Source of the DNA: Dyadobacter sp. MSC1_007
GTDB lineage: Bacteria; Bacteroidota; Bacteroidia; Cytophagales; Spirosomataceae
NCBI RefSeq assembly: GCF_023667495.1
Contig: NZ_JAMOZL010000016.1
Coordinates: 1 to 64,000, forward strand
Reading direction: 5' to 3'
Length of the DNA stretch: 64,000 nt
Made by a program: the position numbers and the translations under genes. Below are positions 16,247 through 25,337 of the stretch, in pieces. Positions within the stretch are counted from its first letter, which is position 1, and each line of letters begins with the position of its first letter. The notes under the pieces were generated by a model that was not told the DNA's origin, ran no database searches, and was given only the letters and a program-made list of their open reading frames with translations.

Positions 16247-19200
16247 TTAAAGTTTAAAGATCGAAAGTTGGTGCTTAATCTTCTCTCCGGAAATAACAAC
16301 CTGATAAATACCCGAGGGCAGTTTGCCCAGGTTCAGGTTCAGCTTCCCATTTTTCACATTAACTTTTTCCCTGCTCATCACCTCCTGTCCAGCGGTGTTG
16401 ATGACCCGCGCGCTAACCCATTGAGCATTGGATCCAGGCAGTTCAACAGCCAGCGATGACTGCACCGGGTTAGGGTAGAATTTGACATTCCCAGCCCGCA
16501 ATGCATCGATCGCGATGATCCGGCTGTAAGCAAATTTGCCATCGGTATCAACCTGTTTAAGTCTGTAATACGTGGTGCCTTTGATGAAATCAGTATCAGT
16601 GAAACTGTACTCGTTGGTCACCGCTGATGTACCCATTCCCAGTACGCGGCCACTTTCGGTGAATAACCGCCCATTGCTACTTTCTTCTACTGCGAAATAA
16701 GCATTGTCGGTTTCTGCGGTCGTAGTCCATTTCAGCTGGTTGCCTTCGGCAGTGTTTTTTCCGTCAAATTTCACCAGTGTAACTGGCAATGCACTTCCCG
16801 GAGGTGCGTCGGACAGGCCAAAGCCGGAGAAGCCGGTGCTAAAAGTCGAAGTAAACGCATAATCCCCGTTGAAGGCCGGACTTACGTCGACCGCCACCAA
16901 CGCCGTATTGGCCGCATCACCCGTGGCGATACTTCCGGCAGTTTTACCCATCGATTGGATCGTGGCGGGTGTAAAGGTATTTAGCTCCGAGGCTTTGTAA
17001 TAAACCGTGATCTCATACTGGCCCGCCGGATTATTGTTGGTGGGCGTAACCTTGTACGTTTTATTCGATATCTGGTAGGTGCCCAACCACGGCGTTCCAT
17101 TGTTGCCCGCCCGGTCTACTTCTACGGTTGTGCATCCGTAATCGTGCGCGCTCAGATTTTTGATCTTGGCCATCAGGTTGCCGGTGGCCGGATCGTGGAA
17201 AACGGCGGTTTCATTGGGCCCGAGATATTCCTGGGCGGCATTCCCGGTGTTGACAGCACTCGCGATCTGGGTGGAATTGCTCGCAGTCACTTTAACCAGA
17301 TCAATTCCCCACCAGATTTCCGAATTGGCTTTATAACGGAAGCGTACCTTCATATTGACATTGGCATAAGCGTCGGGAATAGGCAGGTTCTGGATGTCGG
17401 GTGTGAACGTCAAAAGATCTCCGCGCTTTCCCGTGGCTTCATTTTGTATCAGGAGACTATGCCATACCGTTCCGTCCCAGACATCGACGTGCCCTTCCTC
17501 CGGATCACTGCCGCTCTGCGGCCACCAAGCCTGCGAAAAGGTCAGCACCAGGTTCTTCTTGCCTTCCGTATTGATCGGTGGCGACTCTACGATGTCGTCA
17601 AAGAAATAGAAGTTCCCGTTAGTGATATTACTCTGTATAAATAAGAAAGGCGATAGCTGAGCATCCAGCCCCGCGTTATTAAATTGCGAAACAGTCCAGG
17701 TGTGGAAGCTGTTACCGCCATTGATTATTTTCCATCCCTGCTGGCCGCTGTTGAAGTTAGAACTCAGTAGCTCTTCTGTGTAATTGCCGGGCGTGAGATC
17801 GTCGTCGATAATGGTCAGCTGGTAATTTTGGAAGCTGGAAGCTGCGTACCCGTTCCCGCCGTTTGCATTGATACTGTAACCAAGATCAATGGTTTCAGGG
17901 CCTTCAACATAAGCATCATTGTAGATCCTGAGCGTAACATTTTGTGTCAGCGATCCGCTCGCGAGGTTCACCGATGCCGGGGAGATGGTAAAGTCCCCAT
18001 TAGCGCCGTTTTTGGCTGTGCCGCCTGGTGCATTGAAAGTGACTGTTACGGGTTGCGTCGGGGCCTTATCGATTTGCACGGTCACGATTTTATCGACGTA
18101 ATCGAGGCAGCCCGCAGGCGTGGTTCCTTCTCCTTCGTTAATGGTTGCATTTTCCATAGCAAAGTGTACTGCGGGCGTAACTGCGCAGGAATAGACGCGC
18201 ACATCATCCACATACCAACCGTCCAGGCCACCACGACAATCCGTACCGAGTTCAAAACGAAACTGGATGGAGTGCCCGGCCGTCAGGCCGATTGAGGTGA
18301 GGTCTACCTGGCTTTGTCCCCATGAACCGGTTAAGGAGCCGTCGTCGGACCCTGTGAACGCAGCTTGACCCTGTAGAGGATTGGTGTTGCCAGCACCCGA
18401 AGTATTGAGGAAGTCATTGTAGCCGTTGGCAGTAAATGCGGTAGCCGGGAGCGACGTCCAGGCCCCACCGTCGATCCGATATGTGATAACGCCACCATCC
18501 CAGGTATCCTCGATTGTCACATAATGATCAAAGGCCATATTCAGATTGCCAGCAGTACCAACCGGAATGTTGATCACCGGGCTTTCAATCCGGATAATTC
18601 CCGTCTGGTTGGAAGCACCGCAATCCCCTCCCTGGTAGTTAACCCCAAATGCCACATTGCCGGTACGGCCCGGAGCTGCGGGCGCTGTTACCCATGAGCG
18701 AGGAACCCAGCTTATGGAAGTGGTCTGGGTTGACGTAGTAAATCCGCCCAGTCCGCCCTCGAAGTTTTCATAAAAAAGAGCGAGTCCTGCATTAGCTCCT
18801 TCGCACAACGCTGGCGCAGGACCCAGGATAGTTGCAAACTGGCAATTGTTCTCAGCGCGGAGTTCTACCGCGGCAATGACTTTGCCTAATTCGAGCACGT
18901 CAGCGGCGGAAATGATCTGGCCTGAGTTCGTCGGAACGCCGTTGGCGGTTGAAAGTGCAAGCAGGTTGATGCCGATAAGTGAAGTGGCGGCGGCTTCGAG
19001 AATGTCGGCCTGAGCAGCGAAATCTGTGGTTGCGGTCATATACTGGGATTGCGCAAGCCAGAAGATATGCGCCGCTTTGGTGAGGCCGAGCCCCGTAATA
19101 TTTTGACCGTTGTAGCTGCCTCCGTCCACCAGTAATGCGTAGGCGTGGTTGATAACGCCACTATTGTGATGGACACCGCCGTTGTCTGAAGATTTGCAAT

Positions 19201-20470
19201 AGTATTGGGGATCCGTCACTTTACCCGGATCGCCAAAGCAGGTAGGGTCCCACATATCGCGGTTTGCACCGGGGAAAGCGGTGAGCTTTTCGCCCATCTG
19301 CCAACGGTTGGAGCCGTCGCCGCATCCGGTGCGGAAAGCGTTACTTTCGCCTTCGTCCATGTAGCCGTCCAGCTGGTCCACGGTTTCGCCCCAGATGTCA
19401 GAATAAGCTTCATTGAGTGCGCCAGACTGCCACCGGTAAACGAGCCCGCTGGTGAATTGGGTGTAGGCATGTGCCCATTCGTGCGCTACCACGTCATCGG
19501 TCGCCATACCTGTACAGTAATTAGCGGTAGAACCATTCCAGGTGGCGTTGGGGCAGTTTACGGCAGGGTTGTTATTGATGGTGATCATGCTTGCACCGGC
19601 ATCATTATAAGAATCGAAGCCAAAAGCGTTCAGCATCATATTGTAAATGAAGCCCGAAGTAGCGACTTCCGACCGCTGCCACACATCCAAAGTCCCGGGA
19701 AATGCATCCCCCTCGTCCCATTTCCGGTTGGCCAGCGTTTGGGAAGTCTCATACAAAGTCCGGTGCAGCGCCTGGTGCGTACCGGTGAACTGGTCGATCA
19801 GTGACCCATTATGCGCATCGATATACAAAAACTCCCTGACATCCACGCCATTGCCAACTTCCACTTCATATACCAGCAACTTGGCGCCATTCATGCCTTC
19901 TGCCAGTCCTTTTTGGAAGATGTAGATAGTGCTGTGCTCGACTTTCAGCGGAGCTGCAAAGCCACCCATTTTTGAACCTTCCACATATTGCAATGCAAGC
20001 GTCTCGGCTTCGTGCTGAGCCAGTGTCGGTACCACATTTACCTTGATGTCGGAAATATAGTTGCCGTTAATGGCAGTGAGGCCTTTGTTTTTATTGTAAT
20101 GAAATTTCATCAAGCCGTCGAATACCGGTACACCTTTATACGTCTGTTGCAGGGTGACATTATCAAGACCGTAAACGTCGATTTTCTGCGCACGGAAACG
20201 ATAGTCATCCTGGGCAGGCCGTATACCGAACAGTCTCGAATTCTGGCTGACAAAGTTCATCGATTTTTGCAAAGCGTCGCCGCCGGTGATCTGAAATGCC
20301 CTTTCGGCGGGGAAACGGAGGAAACTCAAGGCATCGGTTCCGGGGTCGATCGTGGGGAGGGCGCCGGTTTGGGCGGCAAAGGCATCAATGTCATCTTTTG
20401 CGGGGCCTTGCGAAAGAGCGACATGCGTGCACAACAAGATCAGAGGGATAATCAGTAAACGATGTTTCAT
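16247..20470 (-). CDS. Secreted M4-type metallopeptidase with Calx-beta and T9SS sorting domains
   Basis: A 1407-residue exported zinc peptidase. The signal peptide (1-20) is followed by an FTP/PepSY-like propeptide (about 25-235). The thermolysin-type catalytic domain has His330-Glu331-x-x-His334 and third ligand Glu354 (ALNEAYSD), 20 residues after the second His as in M4. A GGVHHNSGVINHA segment supplies the catalytic His. Next come a MAM/jelly-roll-like region (about 560-770), a Calx-beta domain (about 775-890), a second jelly-roll region (about 905-1085), and a type IX secretion sorting domain (about 1325-1407, FYPNPVQSS). It is far longer than plain thermolysins because of these accessory domains. 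It is divergent from the sugar-transfer operon. Confidence 0.94.
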   Translation of the reverse strand: MKHRLLIIPLILLCTHVALSQGPAKDDIDAFAAQTGALPTIDPGTDALSFLRFPAERAFQITGGDALQKSMNFVSQNSRLFGIRPAQDDYRFRAQKIDVYGLDNVTLQQTYKGVPVFDGLMKFHYNKNKGLTAINGNYISDIKVNVVPTLAQHEAETLALQYVEGSKMGGFAAPLKVEHSTIYIFQKGLAEGMNGAKLLVYEVEVGNGVDVREFLYIDAHNGSLIDQFTGTHQALHRTLYETSQTLANRKWDEGDAFPGTLDVWQRSEVATSGFIYNMMLNAFGFDSYNDAGASMITINNNPAVNCPNATWNGSTANYCTGMATDDVVAHEWAHAYTQFTSGLVYRWQSGALNEAYSDIWGETVDQLDGYMDEGESNAFRTGCGDGSNRWQMGEKLTAFPGANRDMWDPTCFGDPGKVTDPQYYCKSSDNGGVHHNSGVINHAYALLVDGGSYNGQNITGLGLTKAAHIFWLAQSQYMTATTDFAAQADILEAAATSLIGINLLALSTANGVPTNSGQIISAADVLELGKVIAAVELRAENNCQFATILGPAPALCEGANAGLALFYENFEGGLGGFTTSTQTTSISWVPRSWVTAPAAPGRTGNVAFGVNYQGGDCGASNQTGIIRIESPVINIPVGTAGNLNMAFDHYVTIEDTWDGGVITYRIDGGAWTSLPATAFTANGYNDFLNTSGAGNTNPLQGQAAFTGSDDGSLTGSWGQSQVDLTSIGLTAGHSIQFRFELGTDCRGGLDGWYVDDVRVYSCAVTPAVHFAMENATINEGEGTTPAGCLDYVDKIVTVQIDKAPTQPVTVTFNAPGGTAKNGANGDFTISPASVNLASGSLTQNVTLRIYNDAYVEGPETIDLGYSINANGGNGYAASSFQNYQLTIIDDDLTPGNYTEELLSSNFNSGQQGWKIINGGNSFHTWTVSQFNNAGLDAQLSPFLFIQSNITNGNFYFFDDIVESPPINTEGKKNLVLTFSQAWWPQSGSDPEEGHVDVWDGTVWHSLLIQNEATGKRGDLLTFTPDIQNLPIPDAYANVNMKVRFRYKANSEIWWGIDLVKVTASNSTQIASAVNTGNAAQEYLGPNETAVFHDPATGNLMAKIKNLSAHDYGCTTVEVDRAGNNGTPWLGTYQISNKTYKVTPTNNNPAGQYEITVYYKASELNTFTPATIQSMGKTAGSIATGDAANTALVAVDVSPAFNGDYAFTSTFSTGFSGFGLSDAPPGSALPVTLVKFDGKNTAEGNQLKWTTTAETDNAYFAVEESSNGRLFTESGRVLGMGTSAVTNEYSFTDTDFIKGTTYYRLKQVDTDGKFAYSRIIAIDALRAGNVKFYPNPVQSSLAVELPGSNAQWVSARVINTAGQEVMSREKVNVKNGKLNLNLGKLPSGIYQVVISGEKIKHQLSIFKL

Positions 20471-20724
20471 AGGATTTGGAGAAAAGTTGAGGTGACGATC
20501 GTTGAATGTAACGAATTAATAGTAGAAGAAAAACAAGATTCGGCAAATCGTATTCAGGCGGGTTATTTAACGCTAATATTTCGATAATGTAATCAAATTG
20601 AGAAAGATAAGGTCCCGTTTTTTACGATCTGTTATGAAATTATTAGCTCTTAAAAACGGCAAAACCAACCCGCATACTTGACTGTTACGGCTGCAAACAC
20701 TCACGTCAACCAACTTTCTTACGG

Positions 20725-21696
20725 ATGGATACCATACTTGTAACAGGAGGGGCCGGATTTATCGGTCTACACCTGACGAGGCGCTTGCTGGAAACGGGAT
20801 ACCGGGTAATTTGTGTCGATTATCTCAGTAATACTTTCGATACTGCTTCGGCCTGGGACAGAATATCCGGGCTCGCCGCACATCCTGCCTGCACATTGCT
20901 CGTTCAGGACATCCGGGACCAGGCTGCATTGCAACAGGCCATGGAGCGCTTCAAGGTAACAGCCGTGATCCATCTGGCCGCCCTGGCCGGTGTGAGGCCA
21001 TCGTTGGCCGACCCATATGCTTATGTGGATGCCAATATTAACGGCACGCTTTCTGTCCTGGAAAGTATGCGTAAGGCAGGCGTGAAGAAGCTCTTGTTTG
21101 CATCGTCTTCTTCGGTGTACGGTAACGGTGTTTCGGTTCCATTCCGGGAGGACGATGCGGCGGTGCATCCGGTATCGCCTTATGCATTTACCAAGAGAGC
21201 GGGGGAGATGCTATGCTCCAATTACAATACTTTGTATGCGATGGATGTGTTCTGCTTCCGCTTCTTTACAGTTTACGGACCCGGACAACGCCCTGAAATG
21301 GCTGTTTCGGCCTTCCTGAGAAATATTATCGACGAAAACCCAGTCACGATGTATGGCGATGGCCGGAGCGTCCGGGATTATACCTACATCGGTGATATCG
21401 TGGACGGTCTGCTGGCCGCATTGCCTGTCGTGCGTGGCTATGATGTCTTCAATCTGGGGAGCGGCAGGATCATTTCACTCAAAGAACTGCTCGCCATGAT
21501 CGAGCGGGTTACAGGTAAAAAAGCTACCATAAAACGGCTCCCGGACCAACCTGGCGACGTATCAATCACATTCGCGAGCATTCACCGCGCCCGTGCGCGT
21601 TTCGGGTACGCCCCGGCGACTTCGCTGGAAGACGGCATAGCGCATATGTATGCGGATCTGATCATGAAAAGACAAACCGGCCCTTTCGCATTATAA
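20725..21696 (+). CDS. NAD-dependent sugar-nucleotide epimerase/dehydratase
   Basis: A 323-residue extended short-chain dehydrogenase acting on nucleotide sugars. The Rossmann motif TGGAGFIG is at 7-14, the catalytic Ser lies in FASSSSVYG (about 125-133), and the Tyr153-x3-Lys157 pair is in YAFTK. An RDYTYIGDIV segment near 218 is typical of UDP-glucose or UDP-glucuronate 4-epimerases. It is the first gene of a four-gene operon. Its stop overlaps the start of the next gene by one base. It presumably makes the sugar donor that the downstream glycosyltransferases use. Confidence 0.92.
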   Translation: MDTILVTGGAGFIGLHLTRRLLETGYRVICVDYLSNTFDTASAWDRISGLAAHPACTLLVQDIRDQAALQQAMERFKVTAVIHLAALAGVRPSLADPYAYVDANINGTLSVLESMRKAGVKKLLFASSSSVYGNGVSVPFREDDAAVHPVSPYAFTKRAGEMLCSNYNTLYAMDVFCFRFFTVYGPGQRPEMAVSAFLRNIIDENPVTMYGDGRSVRDYTYIGDIVDGLLAALPVVRGYDVFNLGSGRIISLKELLAMIERVTGKKATIKRLPDQPGDVSITFASIHRARARFGYAPATSLEDGIAHMYADLIMKRQTGPFAL

Positions 21697-22700
21697 TGAC
21701 AAATAATTTTGACTTCAATAACAGATTGATTTCCGTTGTGATTCCACTCTTCAATGAGCAGGAAAATGTATTTGCCCTGATAAAGGCCGTGCGGTCTGCA
21801 ATGAAAGGATATGCCTACGAAATCATCGCCGTCGATGACGGCTCGACAGATGAAACCTTGCAAAAGCTGGCCTATATCGATGGCGAGCGGCTCAAAATCG
21901 TGGTGATGAGCCGTAATTTCGGCCAAACGAGCGCGATGGCCGCAGGTATATCCCATGCATCCGGCGTCTATATTGCTACGATGGACGGCGATTTGCAGAA
22001 TGACCCGCAGGATATTCCGGTGCTGCTGGCCCACGCTATGCAAGGTAACTGGGACATTGTGGCCGGTTACCGCGCCAACCGGCTGGATGGCCTGCTCCTG
22101 CGTAAATTGCCAAGCCGCATTGCGAATGTCATCATCCGGAATCTCACCAATGTGCACCTCCGCGATTACGGCTGCACACTCAAAGTATTCAGAAAGGAAG
22201 TCGCTGCCCGATTGGGCTTATACGGCGAACTACACCGCTTCATCCCTGTGCTGGGCAACCTCGCAGGCGCCAGGATGACCGAGCTGCCGGTAAGGCACCA
22301 TAAGCGGTTGCATGGCAATTCCAAATACGGTTTGGGGCGCACCACGAAGGTAATGTCAGACCTGCTGTTAATGGTTTATATGCAACGATGGCTGAAAAAG
22401 CCCATGCATTTGTTCGGGGCTCTGGGTGGCTCGTTGCTTCTGAGCGGTTTTGGGATCCTCATCTGGCAATTGTTTCATCTTTTTAAGGGGACCACAGGCA
22501 CATTGGCTGGATTGTTACTGCTGCTGGCAGGGGTGGTGATTGTATTGATGGGGTTTATTGCCGAGATCCAAATGCGCATTTACTACGAAGGTTCGGGGAA
22601 AGTGCCTTATGTGGTACGCGAAATCATCCACAATAATGCCGACCAGGCCTGGAATACGGGATATCTCGAAAGTTTGGTAGCTCCAACCGCCAGATCTTAG
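21696..22700 (+). CDS. GT2 polyprenyl-phosphate glycosyltransferase (ArnC/DPM1-like)
   Basis: A 334-residue membrane-bound glycosyltransferase. The GT-A domain (1-230) shows VVIPLFNEQENV, DDGSTD and the DxD-like MDGDLQNDP. Two C-terminal membrane helices (about 240-265 and 270-295) match polyprenyl-phosphate sugar synthases such as ArnC and GtrB. These enzymes load a sugar onto undecaprenyl phosphate on the cytoplasmic face. ATG overlaps the epimerase stop. The next gene, an ArnT-like transferase, would use the product on the outer face. Confidence 0.92.
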   Translation: MTNNFDFNNRLISVVIPLFNEQENVFALIKAVRSAMKGYAYEIIAVDDGSTDETLQKLAYIDGERLKIVVMSRNFGQTSAMAAGISHASGVYIATMDGDLQNDPQDIPVLLAHAMQGNWDIVAGYRANRLDGLLLRKLPSRIANVIIRNLTNVHLRDYGCTLKVFRKEVAARLGLYGELHRFIPVLGNLAGARMTELPVRHHKRLHGNSKYGLGRTTKVMSDLLLMVYMQRWLKKPMHLFGALGGSLLLSGFGILIWQLFHLFKGTTGTLAGLLLLLAGVVIVLMGFIAEIQMRIYYEGSGKVPYVVREIIHNNADQAWNTGYLESLVAPTARS

Positions 22701-22705
22701 CTTGT

Positions 22706-24385
22706 ATGCAAAATCATCCTCTTTACATCCGGTACCTATACGCCGGTCTTATTATAGCGGTGTATCTTCTGGGGCTGTTTGTCCCGCTTTTCGACAACGA
22801 CAGCGCCCATCACGCGCTCATAGGCATGCATATGCATGTGACGGGCGACTACGTGAGCCTGATAGACCGCGGTCGCGATTATCTCGATAAACCGCACATG
22901 CTTTTCTGGCTCTCGGCACTGGGGAATATGTTGCTGGGCATAGGAACGCTTGCATACAAGCTGCCCAGCCTGCTGCTGGCCATTCCGGGTATCTATGCCA
23001 CTCTCCGACTTGGAACACGCTTGTACGGGCGCCGGGCGGGGTTGAACGCCGTGCTGATATTGGTCTCCACCCAGGCGTACATTCTCGCGCATAACGATGT
23101 GCGCATGGATGCGTTGCTGCTGTCTTTCATCATTACCGCGACCTGGCTGCTTTACGAGTATACGATAACTTTAAGGCCTGTAAGGCTCATTGCGGCAACG
23201 GCTGTGCTCGCTTTGGCATTTGCTACAAAAGGCATGTCCGGGGCTGCGGTGCCGGTTATCGCAGTGGGGGCCCAGTTGCTGTACACGCGTAATTGGCGCT
23301 TTATTCTTTCTTTCAAATGGCTTTGGGCGCTGCCCTTGTTTTTGGTGCTGATCAGCCCGGTGCTCTATTGTTATTATCTGCAATTTGATCTGCATCCCGA
23401 GAAAGTGATCCGTGGCATGAGCCGGATTTCGGGCGTGGCATTCATTCTTTTTTTCCAAAACACAGAACGACTCGAAGGCGTGAACTGGGGTAGCTCGGGC
23501 GGAAAGGACCCGTTTCTTTTTTTTCATTCCTTACTGTGGGCATTGCTTCCGTGGTGCTTGCTGGGCTATTGGGCGGTTTTCAGGCGTGGTATTCATTTGG
23601 TCAAAACGCGGTTTGCAGCTGAAAAGGGCGGAGAAGTTTTAACCTGGGCGGCTATCGTCGTGATGTTTTGCATCCTTACCTCTTCCAATTTCCGATTGCC
23701 GCACTACCTGAATATTCTATTTCCTTTTTTCGCCATCCTGATAGCAGGGGAGCTTGAAAAAGTGAAGGACAATGCAAAAGAACCTGCCGTTTTGCTGGGC
23801 GTTCAAAAGTTTGTGGCCATTGTAATGCTGCTATTGGGCGTGTTTATCAATGTATATCTTTTTCCATTGAAAGCAGTTGTCATCGCCGTTTTGGCATTGC
23901 CTGCATTGTATCTGCTGCTTTACGAGTGGCGGGCGCGACAATCCTGGCTCGACAAGCTGGTAGGTGTTTCGCTTGCGGCTTCGTTATTTGTCAATATTTT
24001 AATGAACGGAAGTTTTTACTATCAGATCCAGCGGTACCAGGCTGGTCAGCATATCGCTGCCAGGATCCGGGAAATGGATATTCCGGAAAATAGTGTATTC
24101 ATAAATCAATGGGAAAGCCCGACGCTGAACTATTATTCCGGGTATTTCTTTGCAGAAGCGGATACGGTCAGCCTTGCCCGGCAGAAGGACTTTTGGATGG
24201 TGGGGCCTATCGAGGAGATCAGCCGTTGGAGTAGCGCGGAGCATTTTGCTATCAAAGAAAGCTACACCTTTCCCGACTTCGATACCACCAAGCTGAAAGC
24301 GGGGTTTATCGATCCGCGGACGCGCCCGGATGCCTGCAAAACCATCGGGCTGGTGCATTTAAAAAATAACCGGTATCCGGAATGA
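22706..24385 (+). CDS. ArnT/PMT-like integral-membrane glycosyltransferase
   Basis: A 559-residue GT-C fold protein with about 11-12 membrane helices. The first periplasmic loop has the acidic FDNDSAHH motif (about 29-36), expected at the catalytic site of PMT_2/ArnT enzymes, followed by DYLDKPHMLFWLSAL (about 60-74). The soluble C-terminal part is about 430-559. It probably transfers a sugar from undecaprenyl phosphate to a lipid or protein acceptor in the periplasm. It starts 5 nt after the GT2 stop and overlaps the next start by 4 nt. Confidence 0.9.
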   Translation: MQNHPLYIRYLYAGLIIAVYLLGLFVPLFDNDSAHHALIGMHMHVTGDYVSLIDRGRDYLDKPHMLFWLSALGNMLLGIGTLAYKLPSLLLAIPGIYATLRLGTRLYGRRAGLNAVLILVSTQAYILAHNDVRMDALLLSFIITATWLLYEYTITLRPVRLIAATAVLALAFATKGMSGAAVPVIAVGAQLLYTRNWRFILSFKWLWALPLFLVLISPVLYCYYLQFDLHPEKVIRGMSRISGVAFILFFQNTERLEGVNWGSSGGKDPFLFFHSLLWALLPWCLLGYWAVFRRGIHLVKTRFAAEKGGEVLTWAAIVVMFCILTSSNFRLPHYLNILFPFFAILIAGELEKVKDNAKEPAVLLGVQKFVAIVMLLLGVFINVYLFPLKAVVIAVLALPALYLLLYEWRARQSWLDKLVGVSLAASLFVNILMNGSFYYQIQRYQAGQHIAARIREMDIPENSVFINQWESPTLNYYSGYFFAEADTVSLARQKDFWMVGPIEEISRWSSAEHFAIKESYTFPDFDTTKLKAGFIDPRTRPDACKTIGLVHLKNNRYPE

Positions 24386-25248
24386 AATATGTGAAATGGC
24401 TTTTGAAGCTCCTCGTAACAGGGTGTCTCCTTTATTGGGTCTTGCGTAATATAGACCGGCAGAGTTTGCCGAATGCTATCCACGCTGCCGATAAGCGGCT
24501 TCTTTTCGCTGCGTTCATACCTTATCTGGTGTCGAGAGTAACTGCCGCATCTCGCCTGACGGTCATACTCAATCGTATTAACCTGCCCATATCACATCGG
24601 TCTGGGCTTCATTTGCATTGGGTGAGTATGTTTTATGGCATTTTCCTTCCCGGAGGCCTTGGAGGTGACGCCTATAAGCTTTACCAGTTGAAACAGCATT
24701 TCCCCGAGCACCGGACCGCCTTGTTGACAACCGCATTGCTTTGGGACAGGATCATCGGCTTTGCCGTATTGCTATTGCTTGCGGCGTTACTGTTTGCCGC
24801 GGGCCTTTACATTCCGTGGGGAATTGGCGTGATATTACCGGCTGGATTGGTAGCTGGTTTTGCCTTCTTAATGGCGGCACGCCGCTGGCTTTCAGCCATC
24901 TTGCCTGCAATGGGACGCCTTATCTTGCTGTCGCTGCTCACACAATTGGCTCAAATGCTGTCTGTTTGCATATTACTCCTTGCGATGGGTATTCACGGTA
25001 ATTTCGAGGATTATATGCTGATCTTTCTGTTGTCTTCGATCGCTGCCATGTTTCCGTTGAGTGTAGGCGGGATCGGTATCAGGGAGCTGGTTTTTATGCA
25101 GGGCGCTGTGATGTTGGGCGTTTCAGAACACGCCGCCGTGACAGTCAGTGTTTTATTTGACATTATCGTCACGTTGACTGCGGTTAGCGGGGCATTTCTT
25201 GTGCTGGGTGCTTCTTCTTCTGGGATCACGGCGCGTGAAACTGAATAA
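24382..25248 (+). CDS. Flippase-like membrane protein (LPG synthase TM domain family)
   Basis: A 288-residue protein with about seven or eight membrane helices, of the PF03706/AglD-like family. It has the usual MFYGIFLPGGLGGDAYKLYQL segment (about 76-96) and FPLSVGGIGIRELVFMQG (about 226-243). Family members act near lipid-linked sugars or lipid flipping, but the biochemical role is not settled. The start overlaps the previous gene by 4 nt (ATGA). A terminator hairpin follows at 25284, closing the four-gene unit. Confidence 0.88.
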   Translation: MKYVKWLLKLLVTGCLLYWVLRNIDRQSLPNAIHAADKRLLFAAFIPYLVSRVTAASRLTVILNRINLPISHRSGLHLHWVSMFYGIFLPGGLGGDAYKLYQLKQHFPEHRTALLTTALLWDRIIGFAVLLLLAALLFAAGLYIPWGIGVILPAGLVAGFAFLMAARRWLSAILPAMGRLILLSLLTQLAQMLSVCILLLAMGIHGNFEDYMLIFLLSSIAAMFPLSVGGIGIRELVFMQGAVMLGVSEHAAVTVSVLFDIIVTLTAVSGAFLVLGASSSGITARETE

Positions 25249-25283
25249 TTGGTTCAACCTCAATTCATTTATTCATCATAAAC

Positions 25284-25315
25284 AAACGGACCGCCTTTAC
25301 GCAAGCGGTCCGTTT
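25284..25315. terminator. Terminator hairpin between convergent genes
   Basis: An 11-bp perfect stem, AAACGGACCGC (25284-25294) with its complement (25305-25315), and a 10-nt loop. GAATTTTCT follows on the plus strand. It can end both the sugar-transfer operon and the choice-of-anchor-I gene. Confidence 0.78.
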
Positions 25316-25337
25316 GAATTTTCTAGTAGATTAATAC

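Noticed and set aside
16247..20470. M36 fungalysin instead of M4-like peptidase
   Set aside because: The Glu ligand 20 residues after the second His and the general layout fit M4 better, though the propeptide is of the shared FTP type. The distinction is not fully certain.
20725..25248. Full Arn (aminoarabinose) lipid A pathway
   Set aside because: No ArnA, ArnB or ArnD counterpart is present; only the transfer steps resemble Arn.
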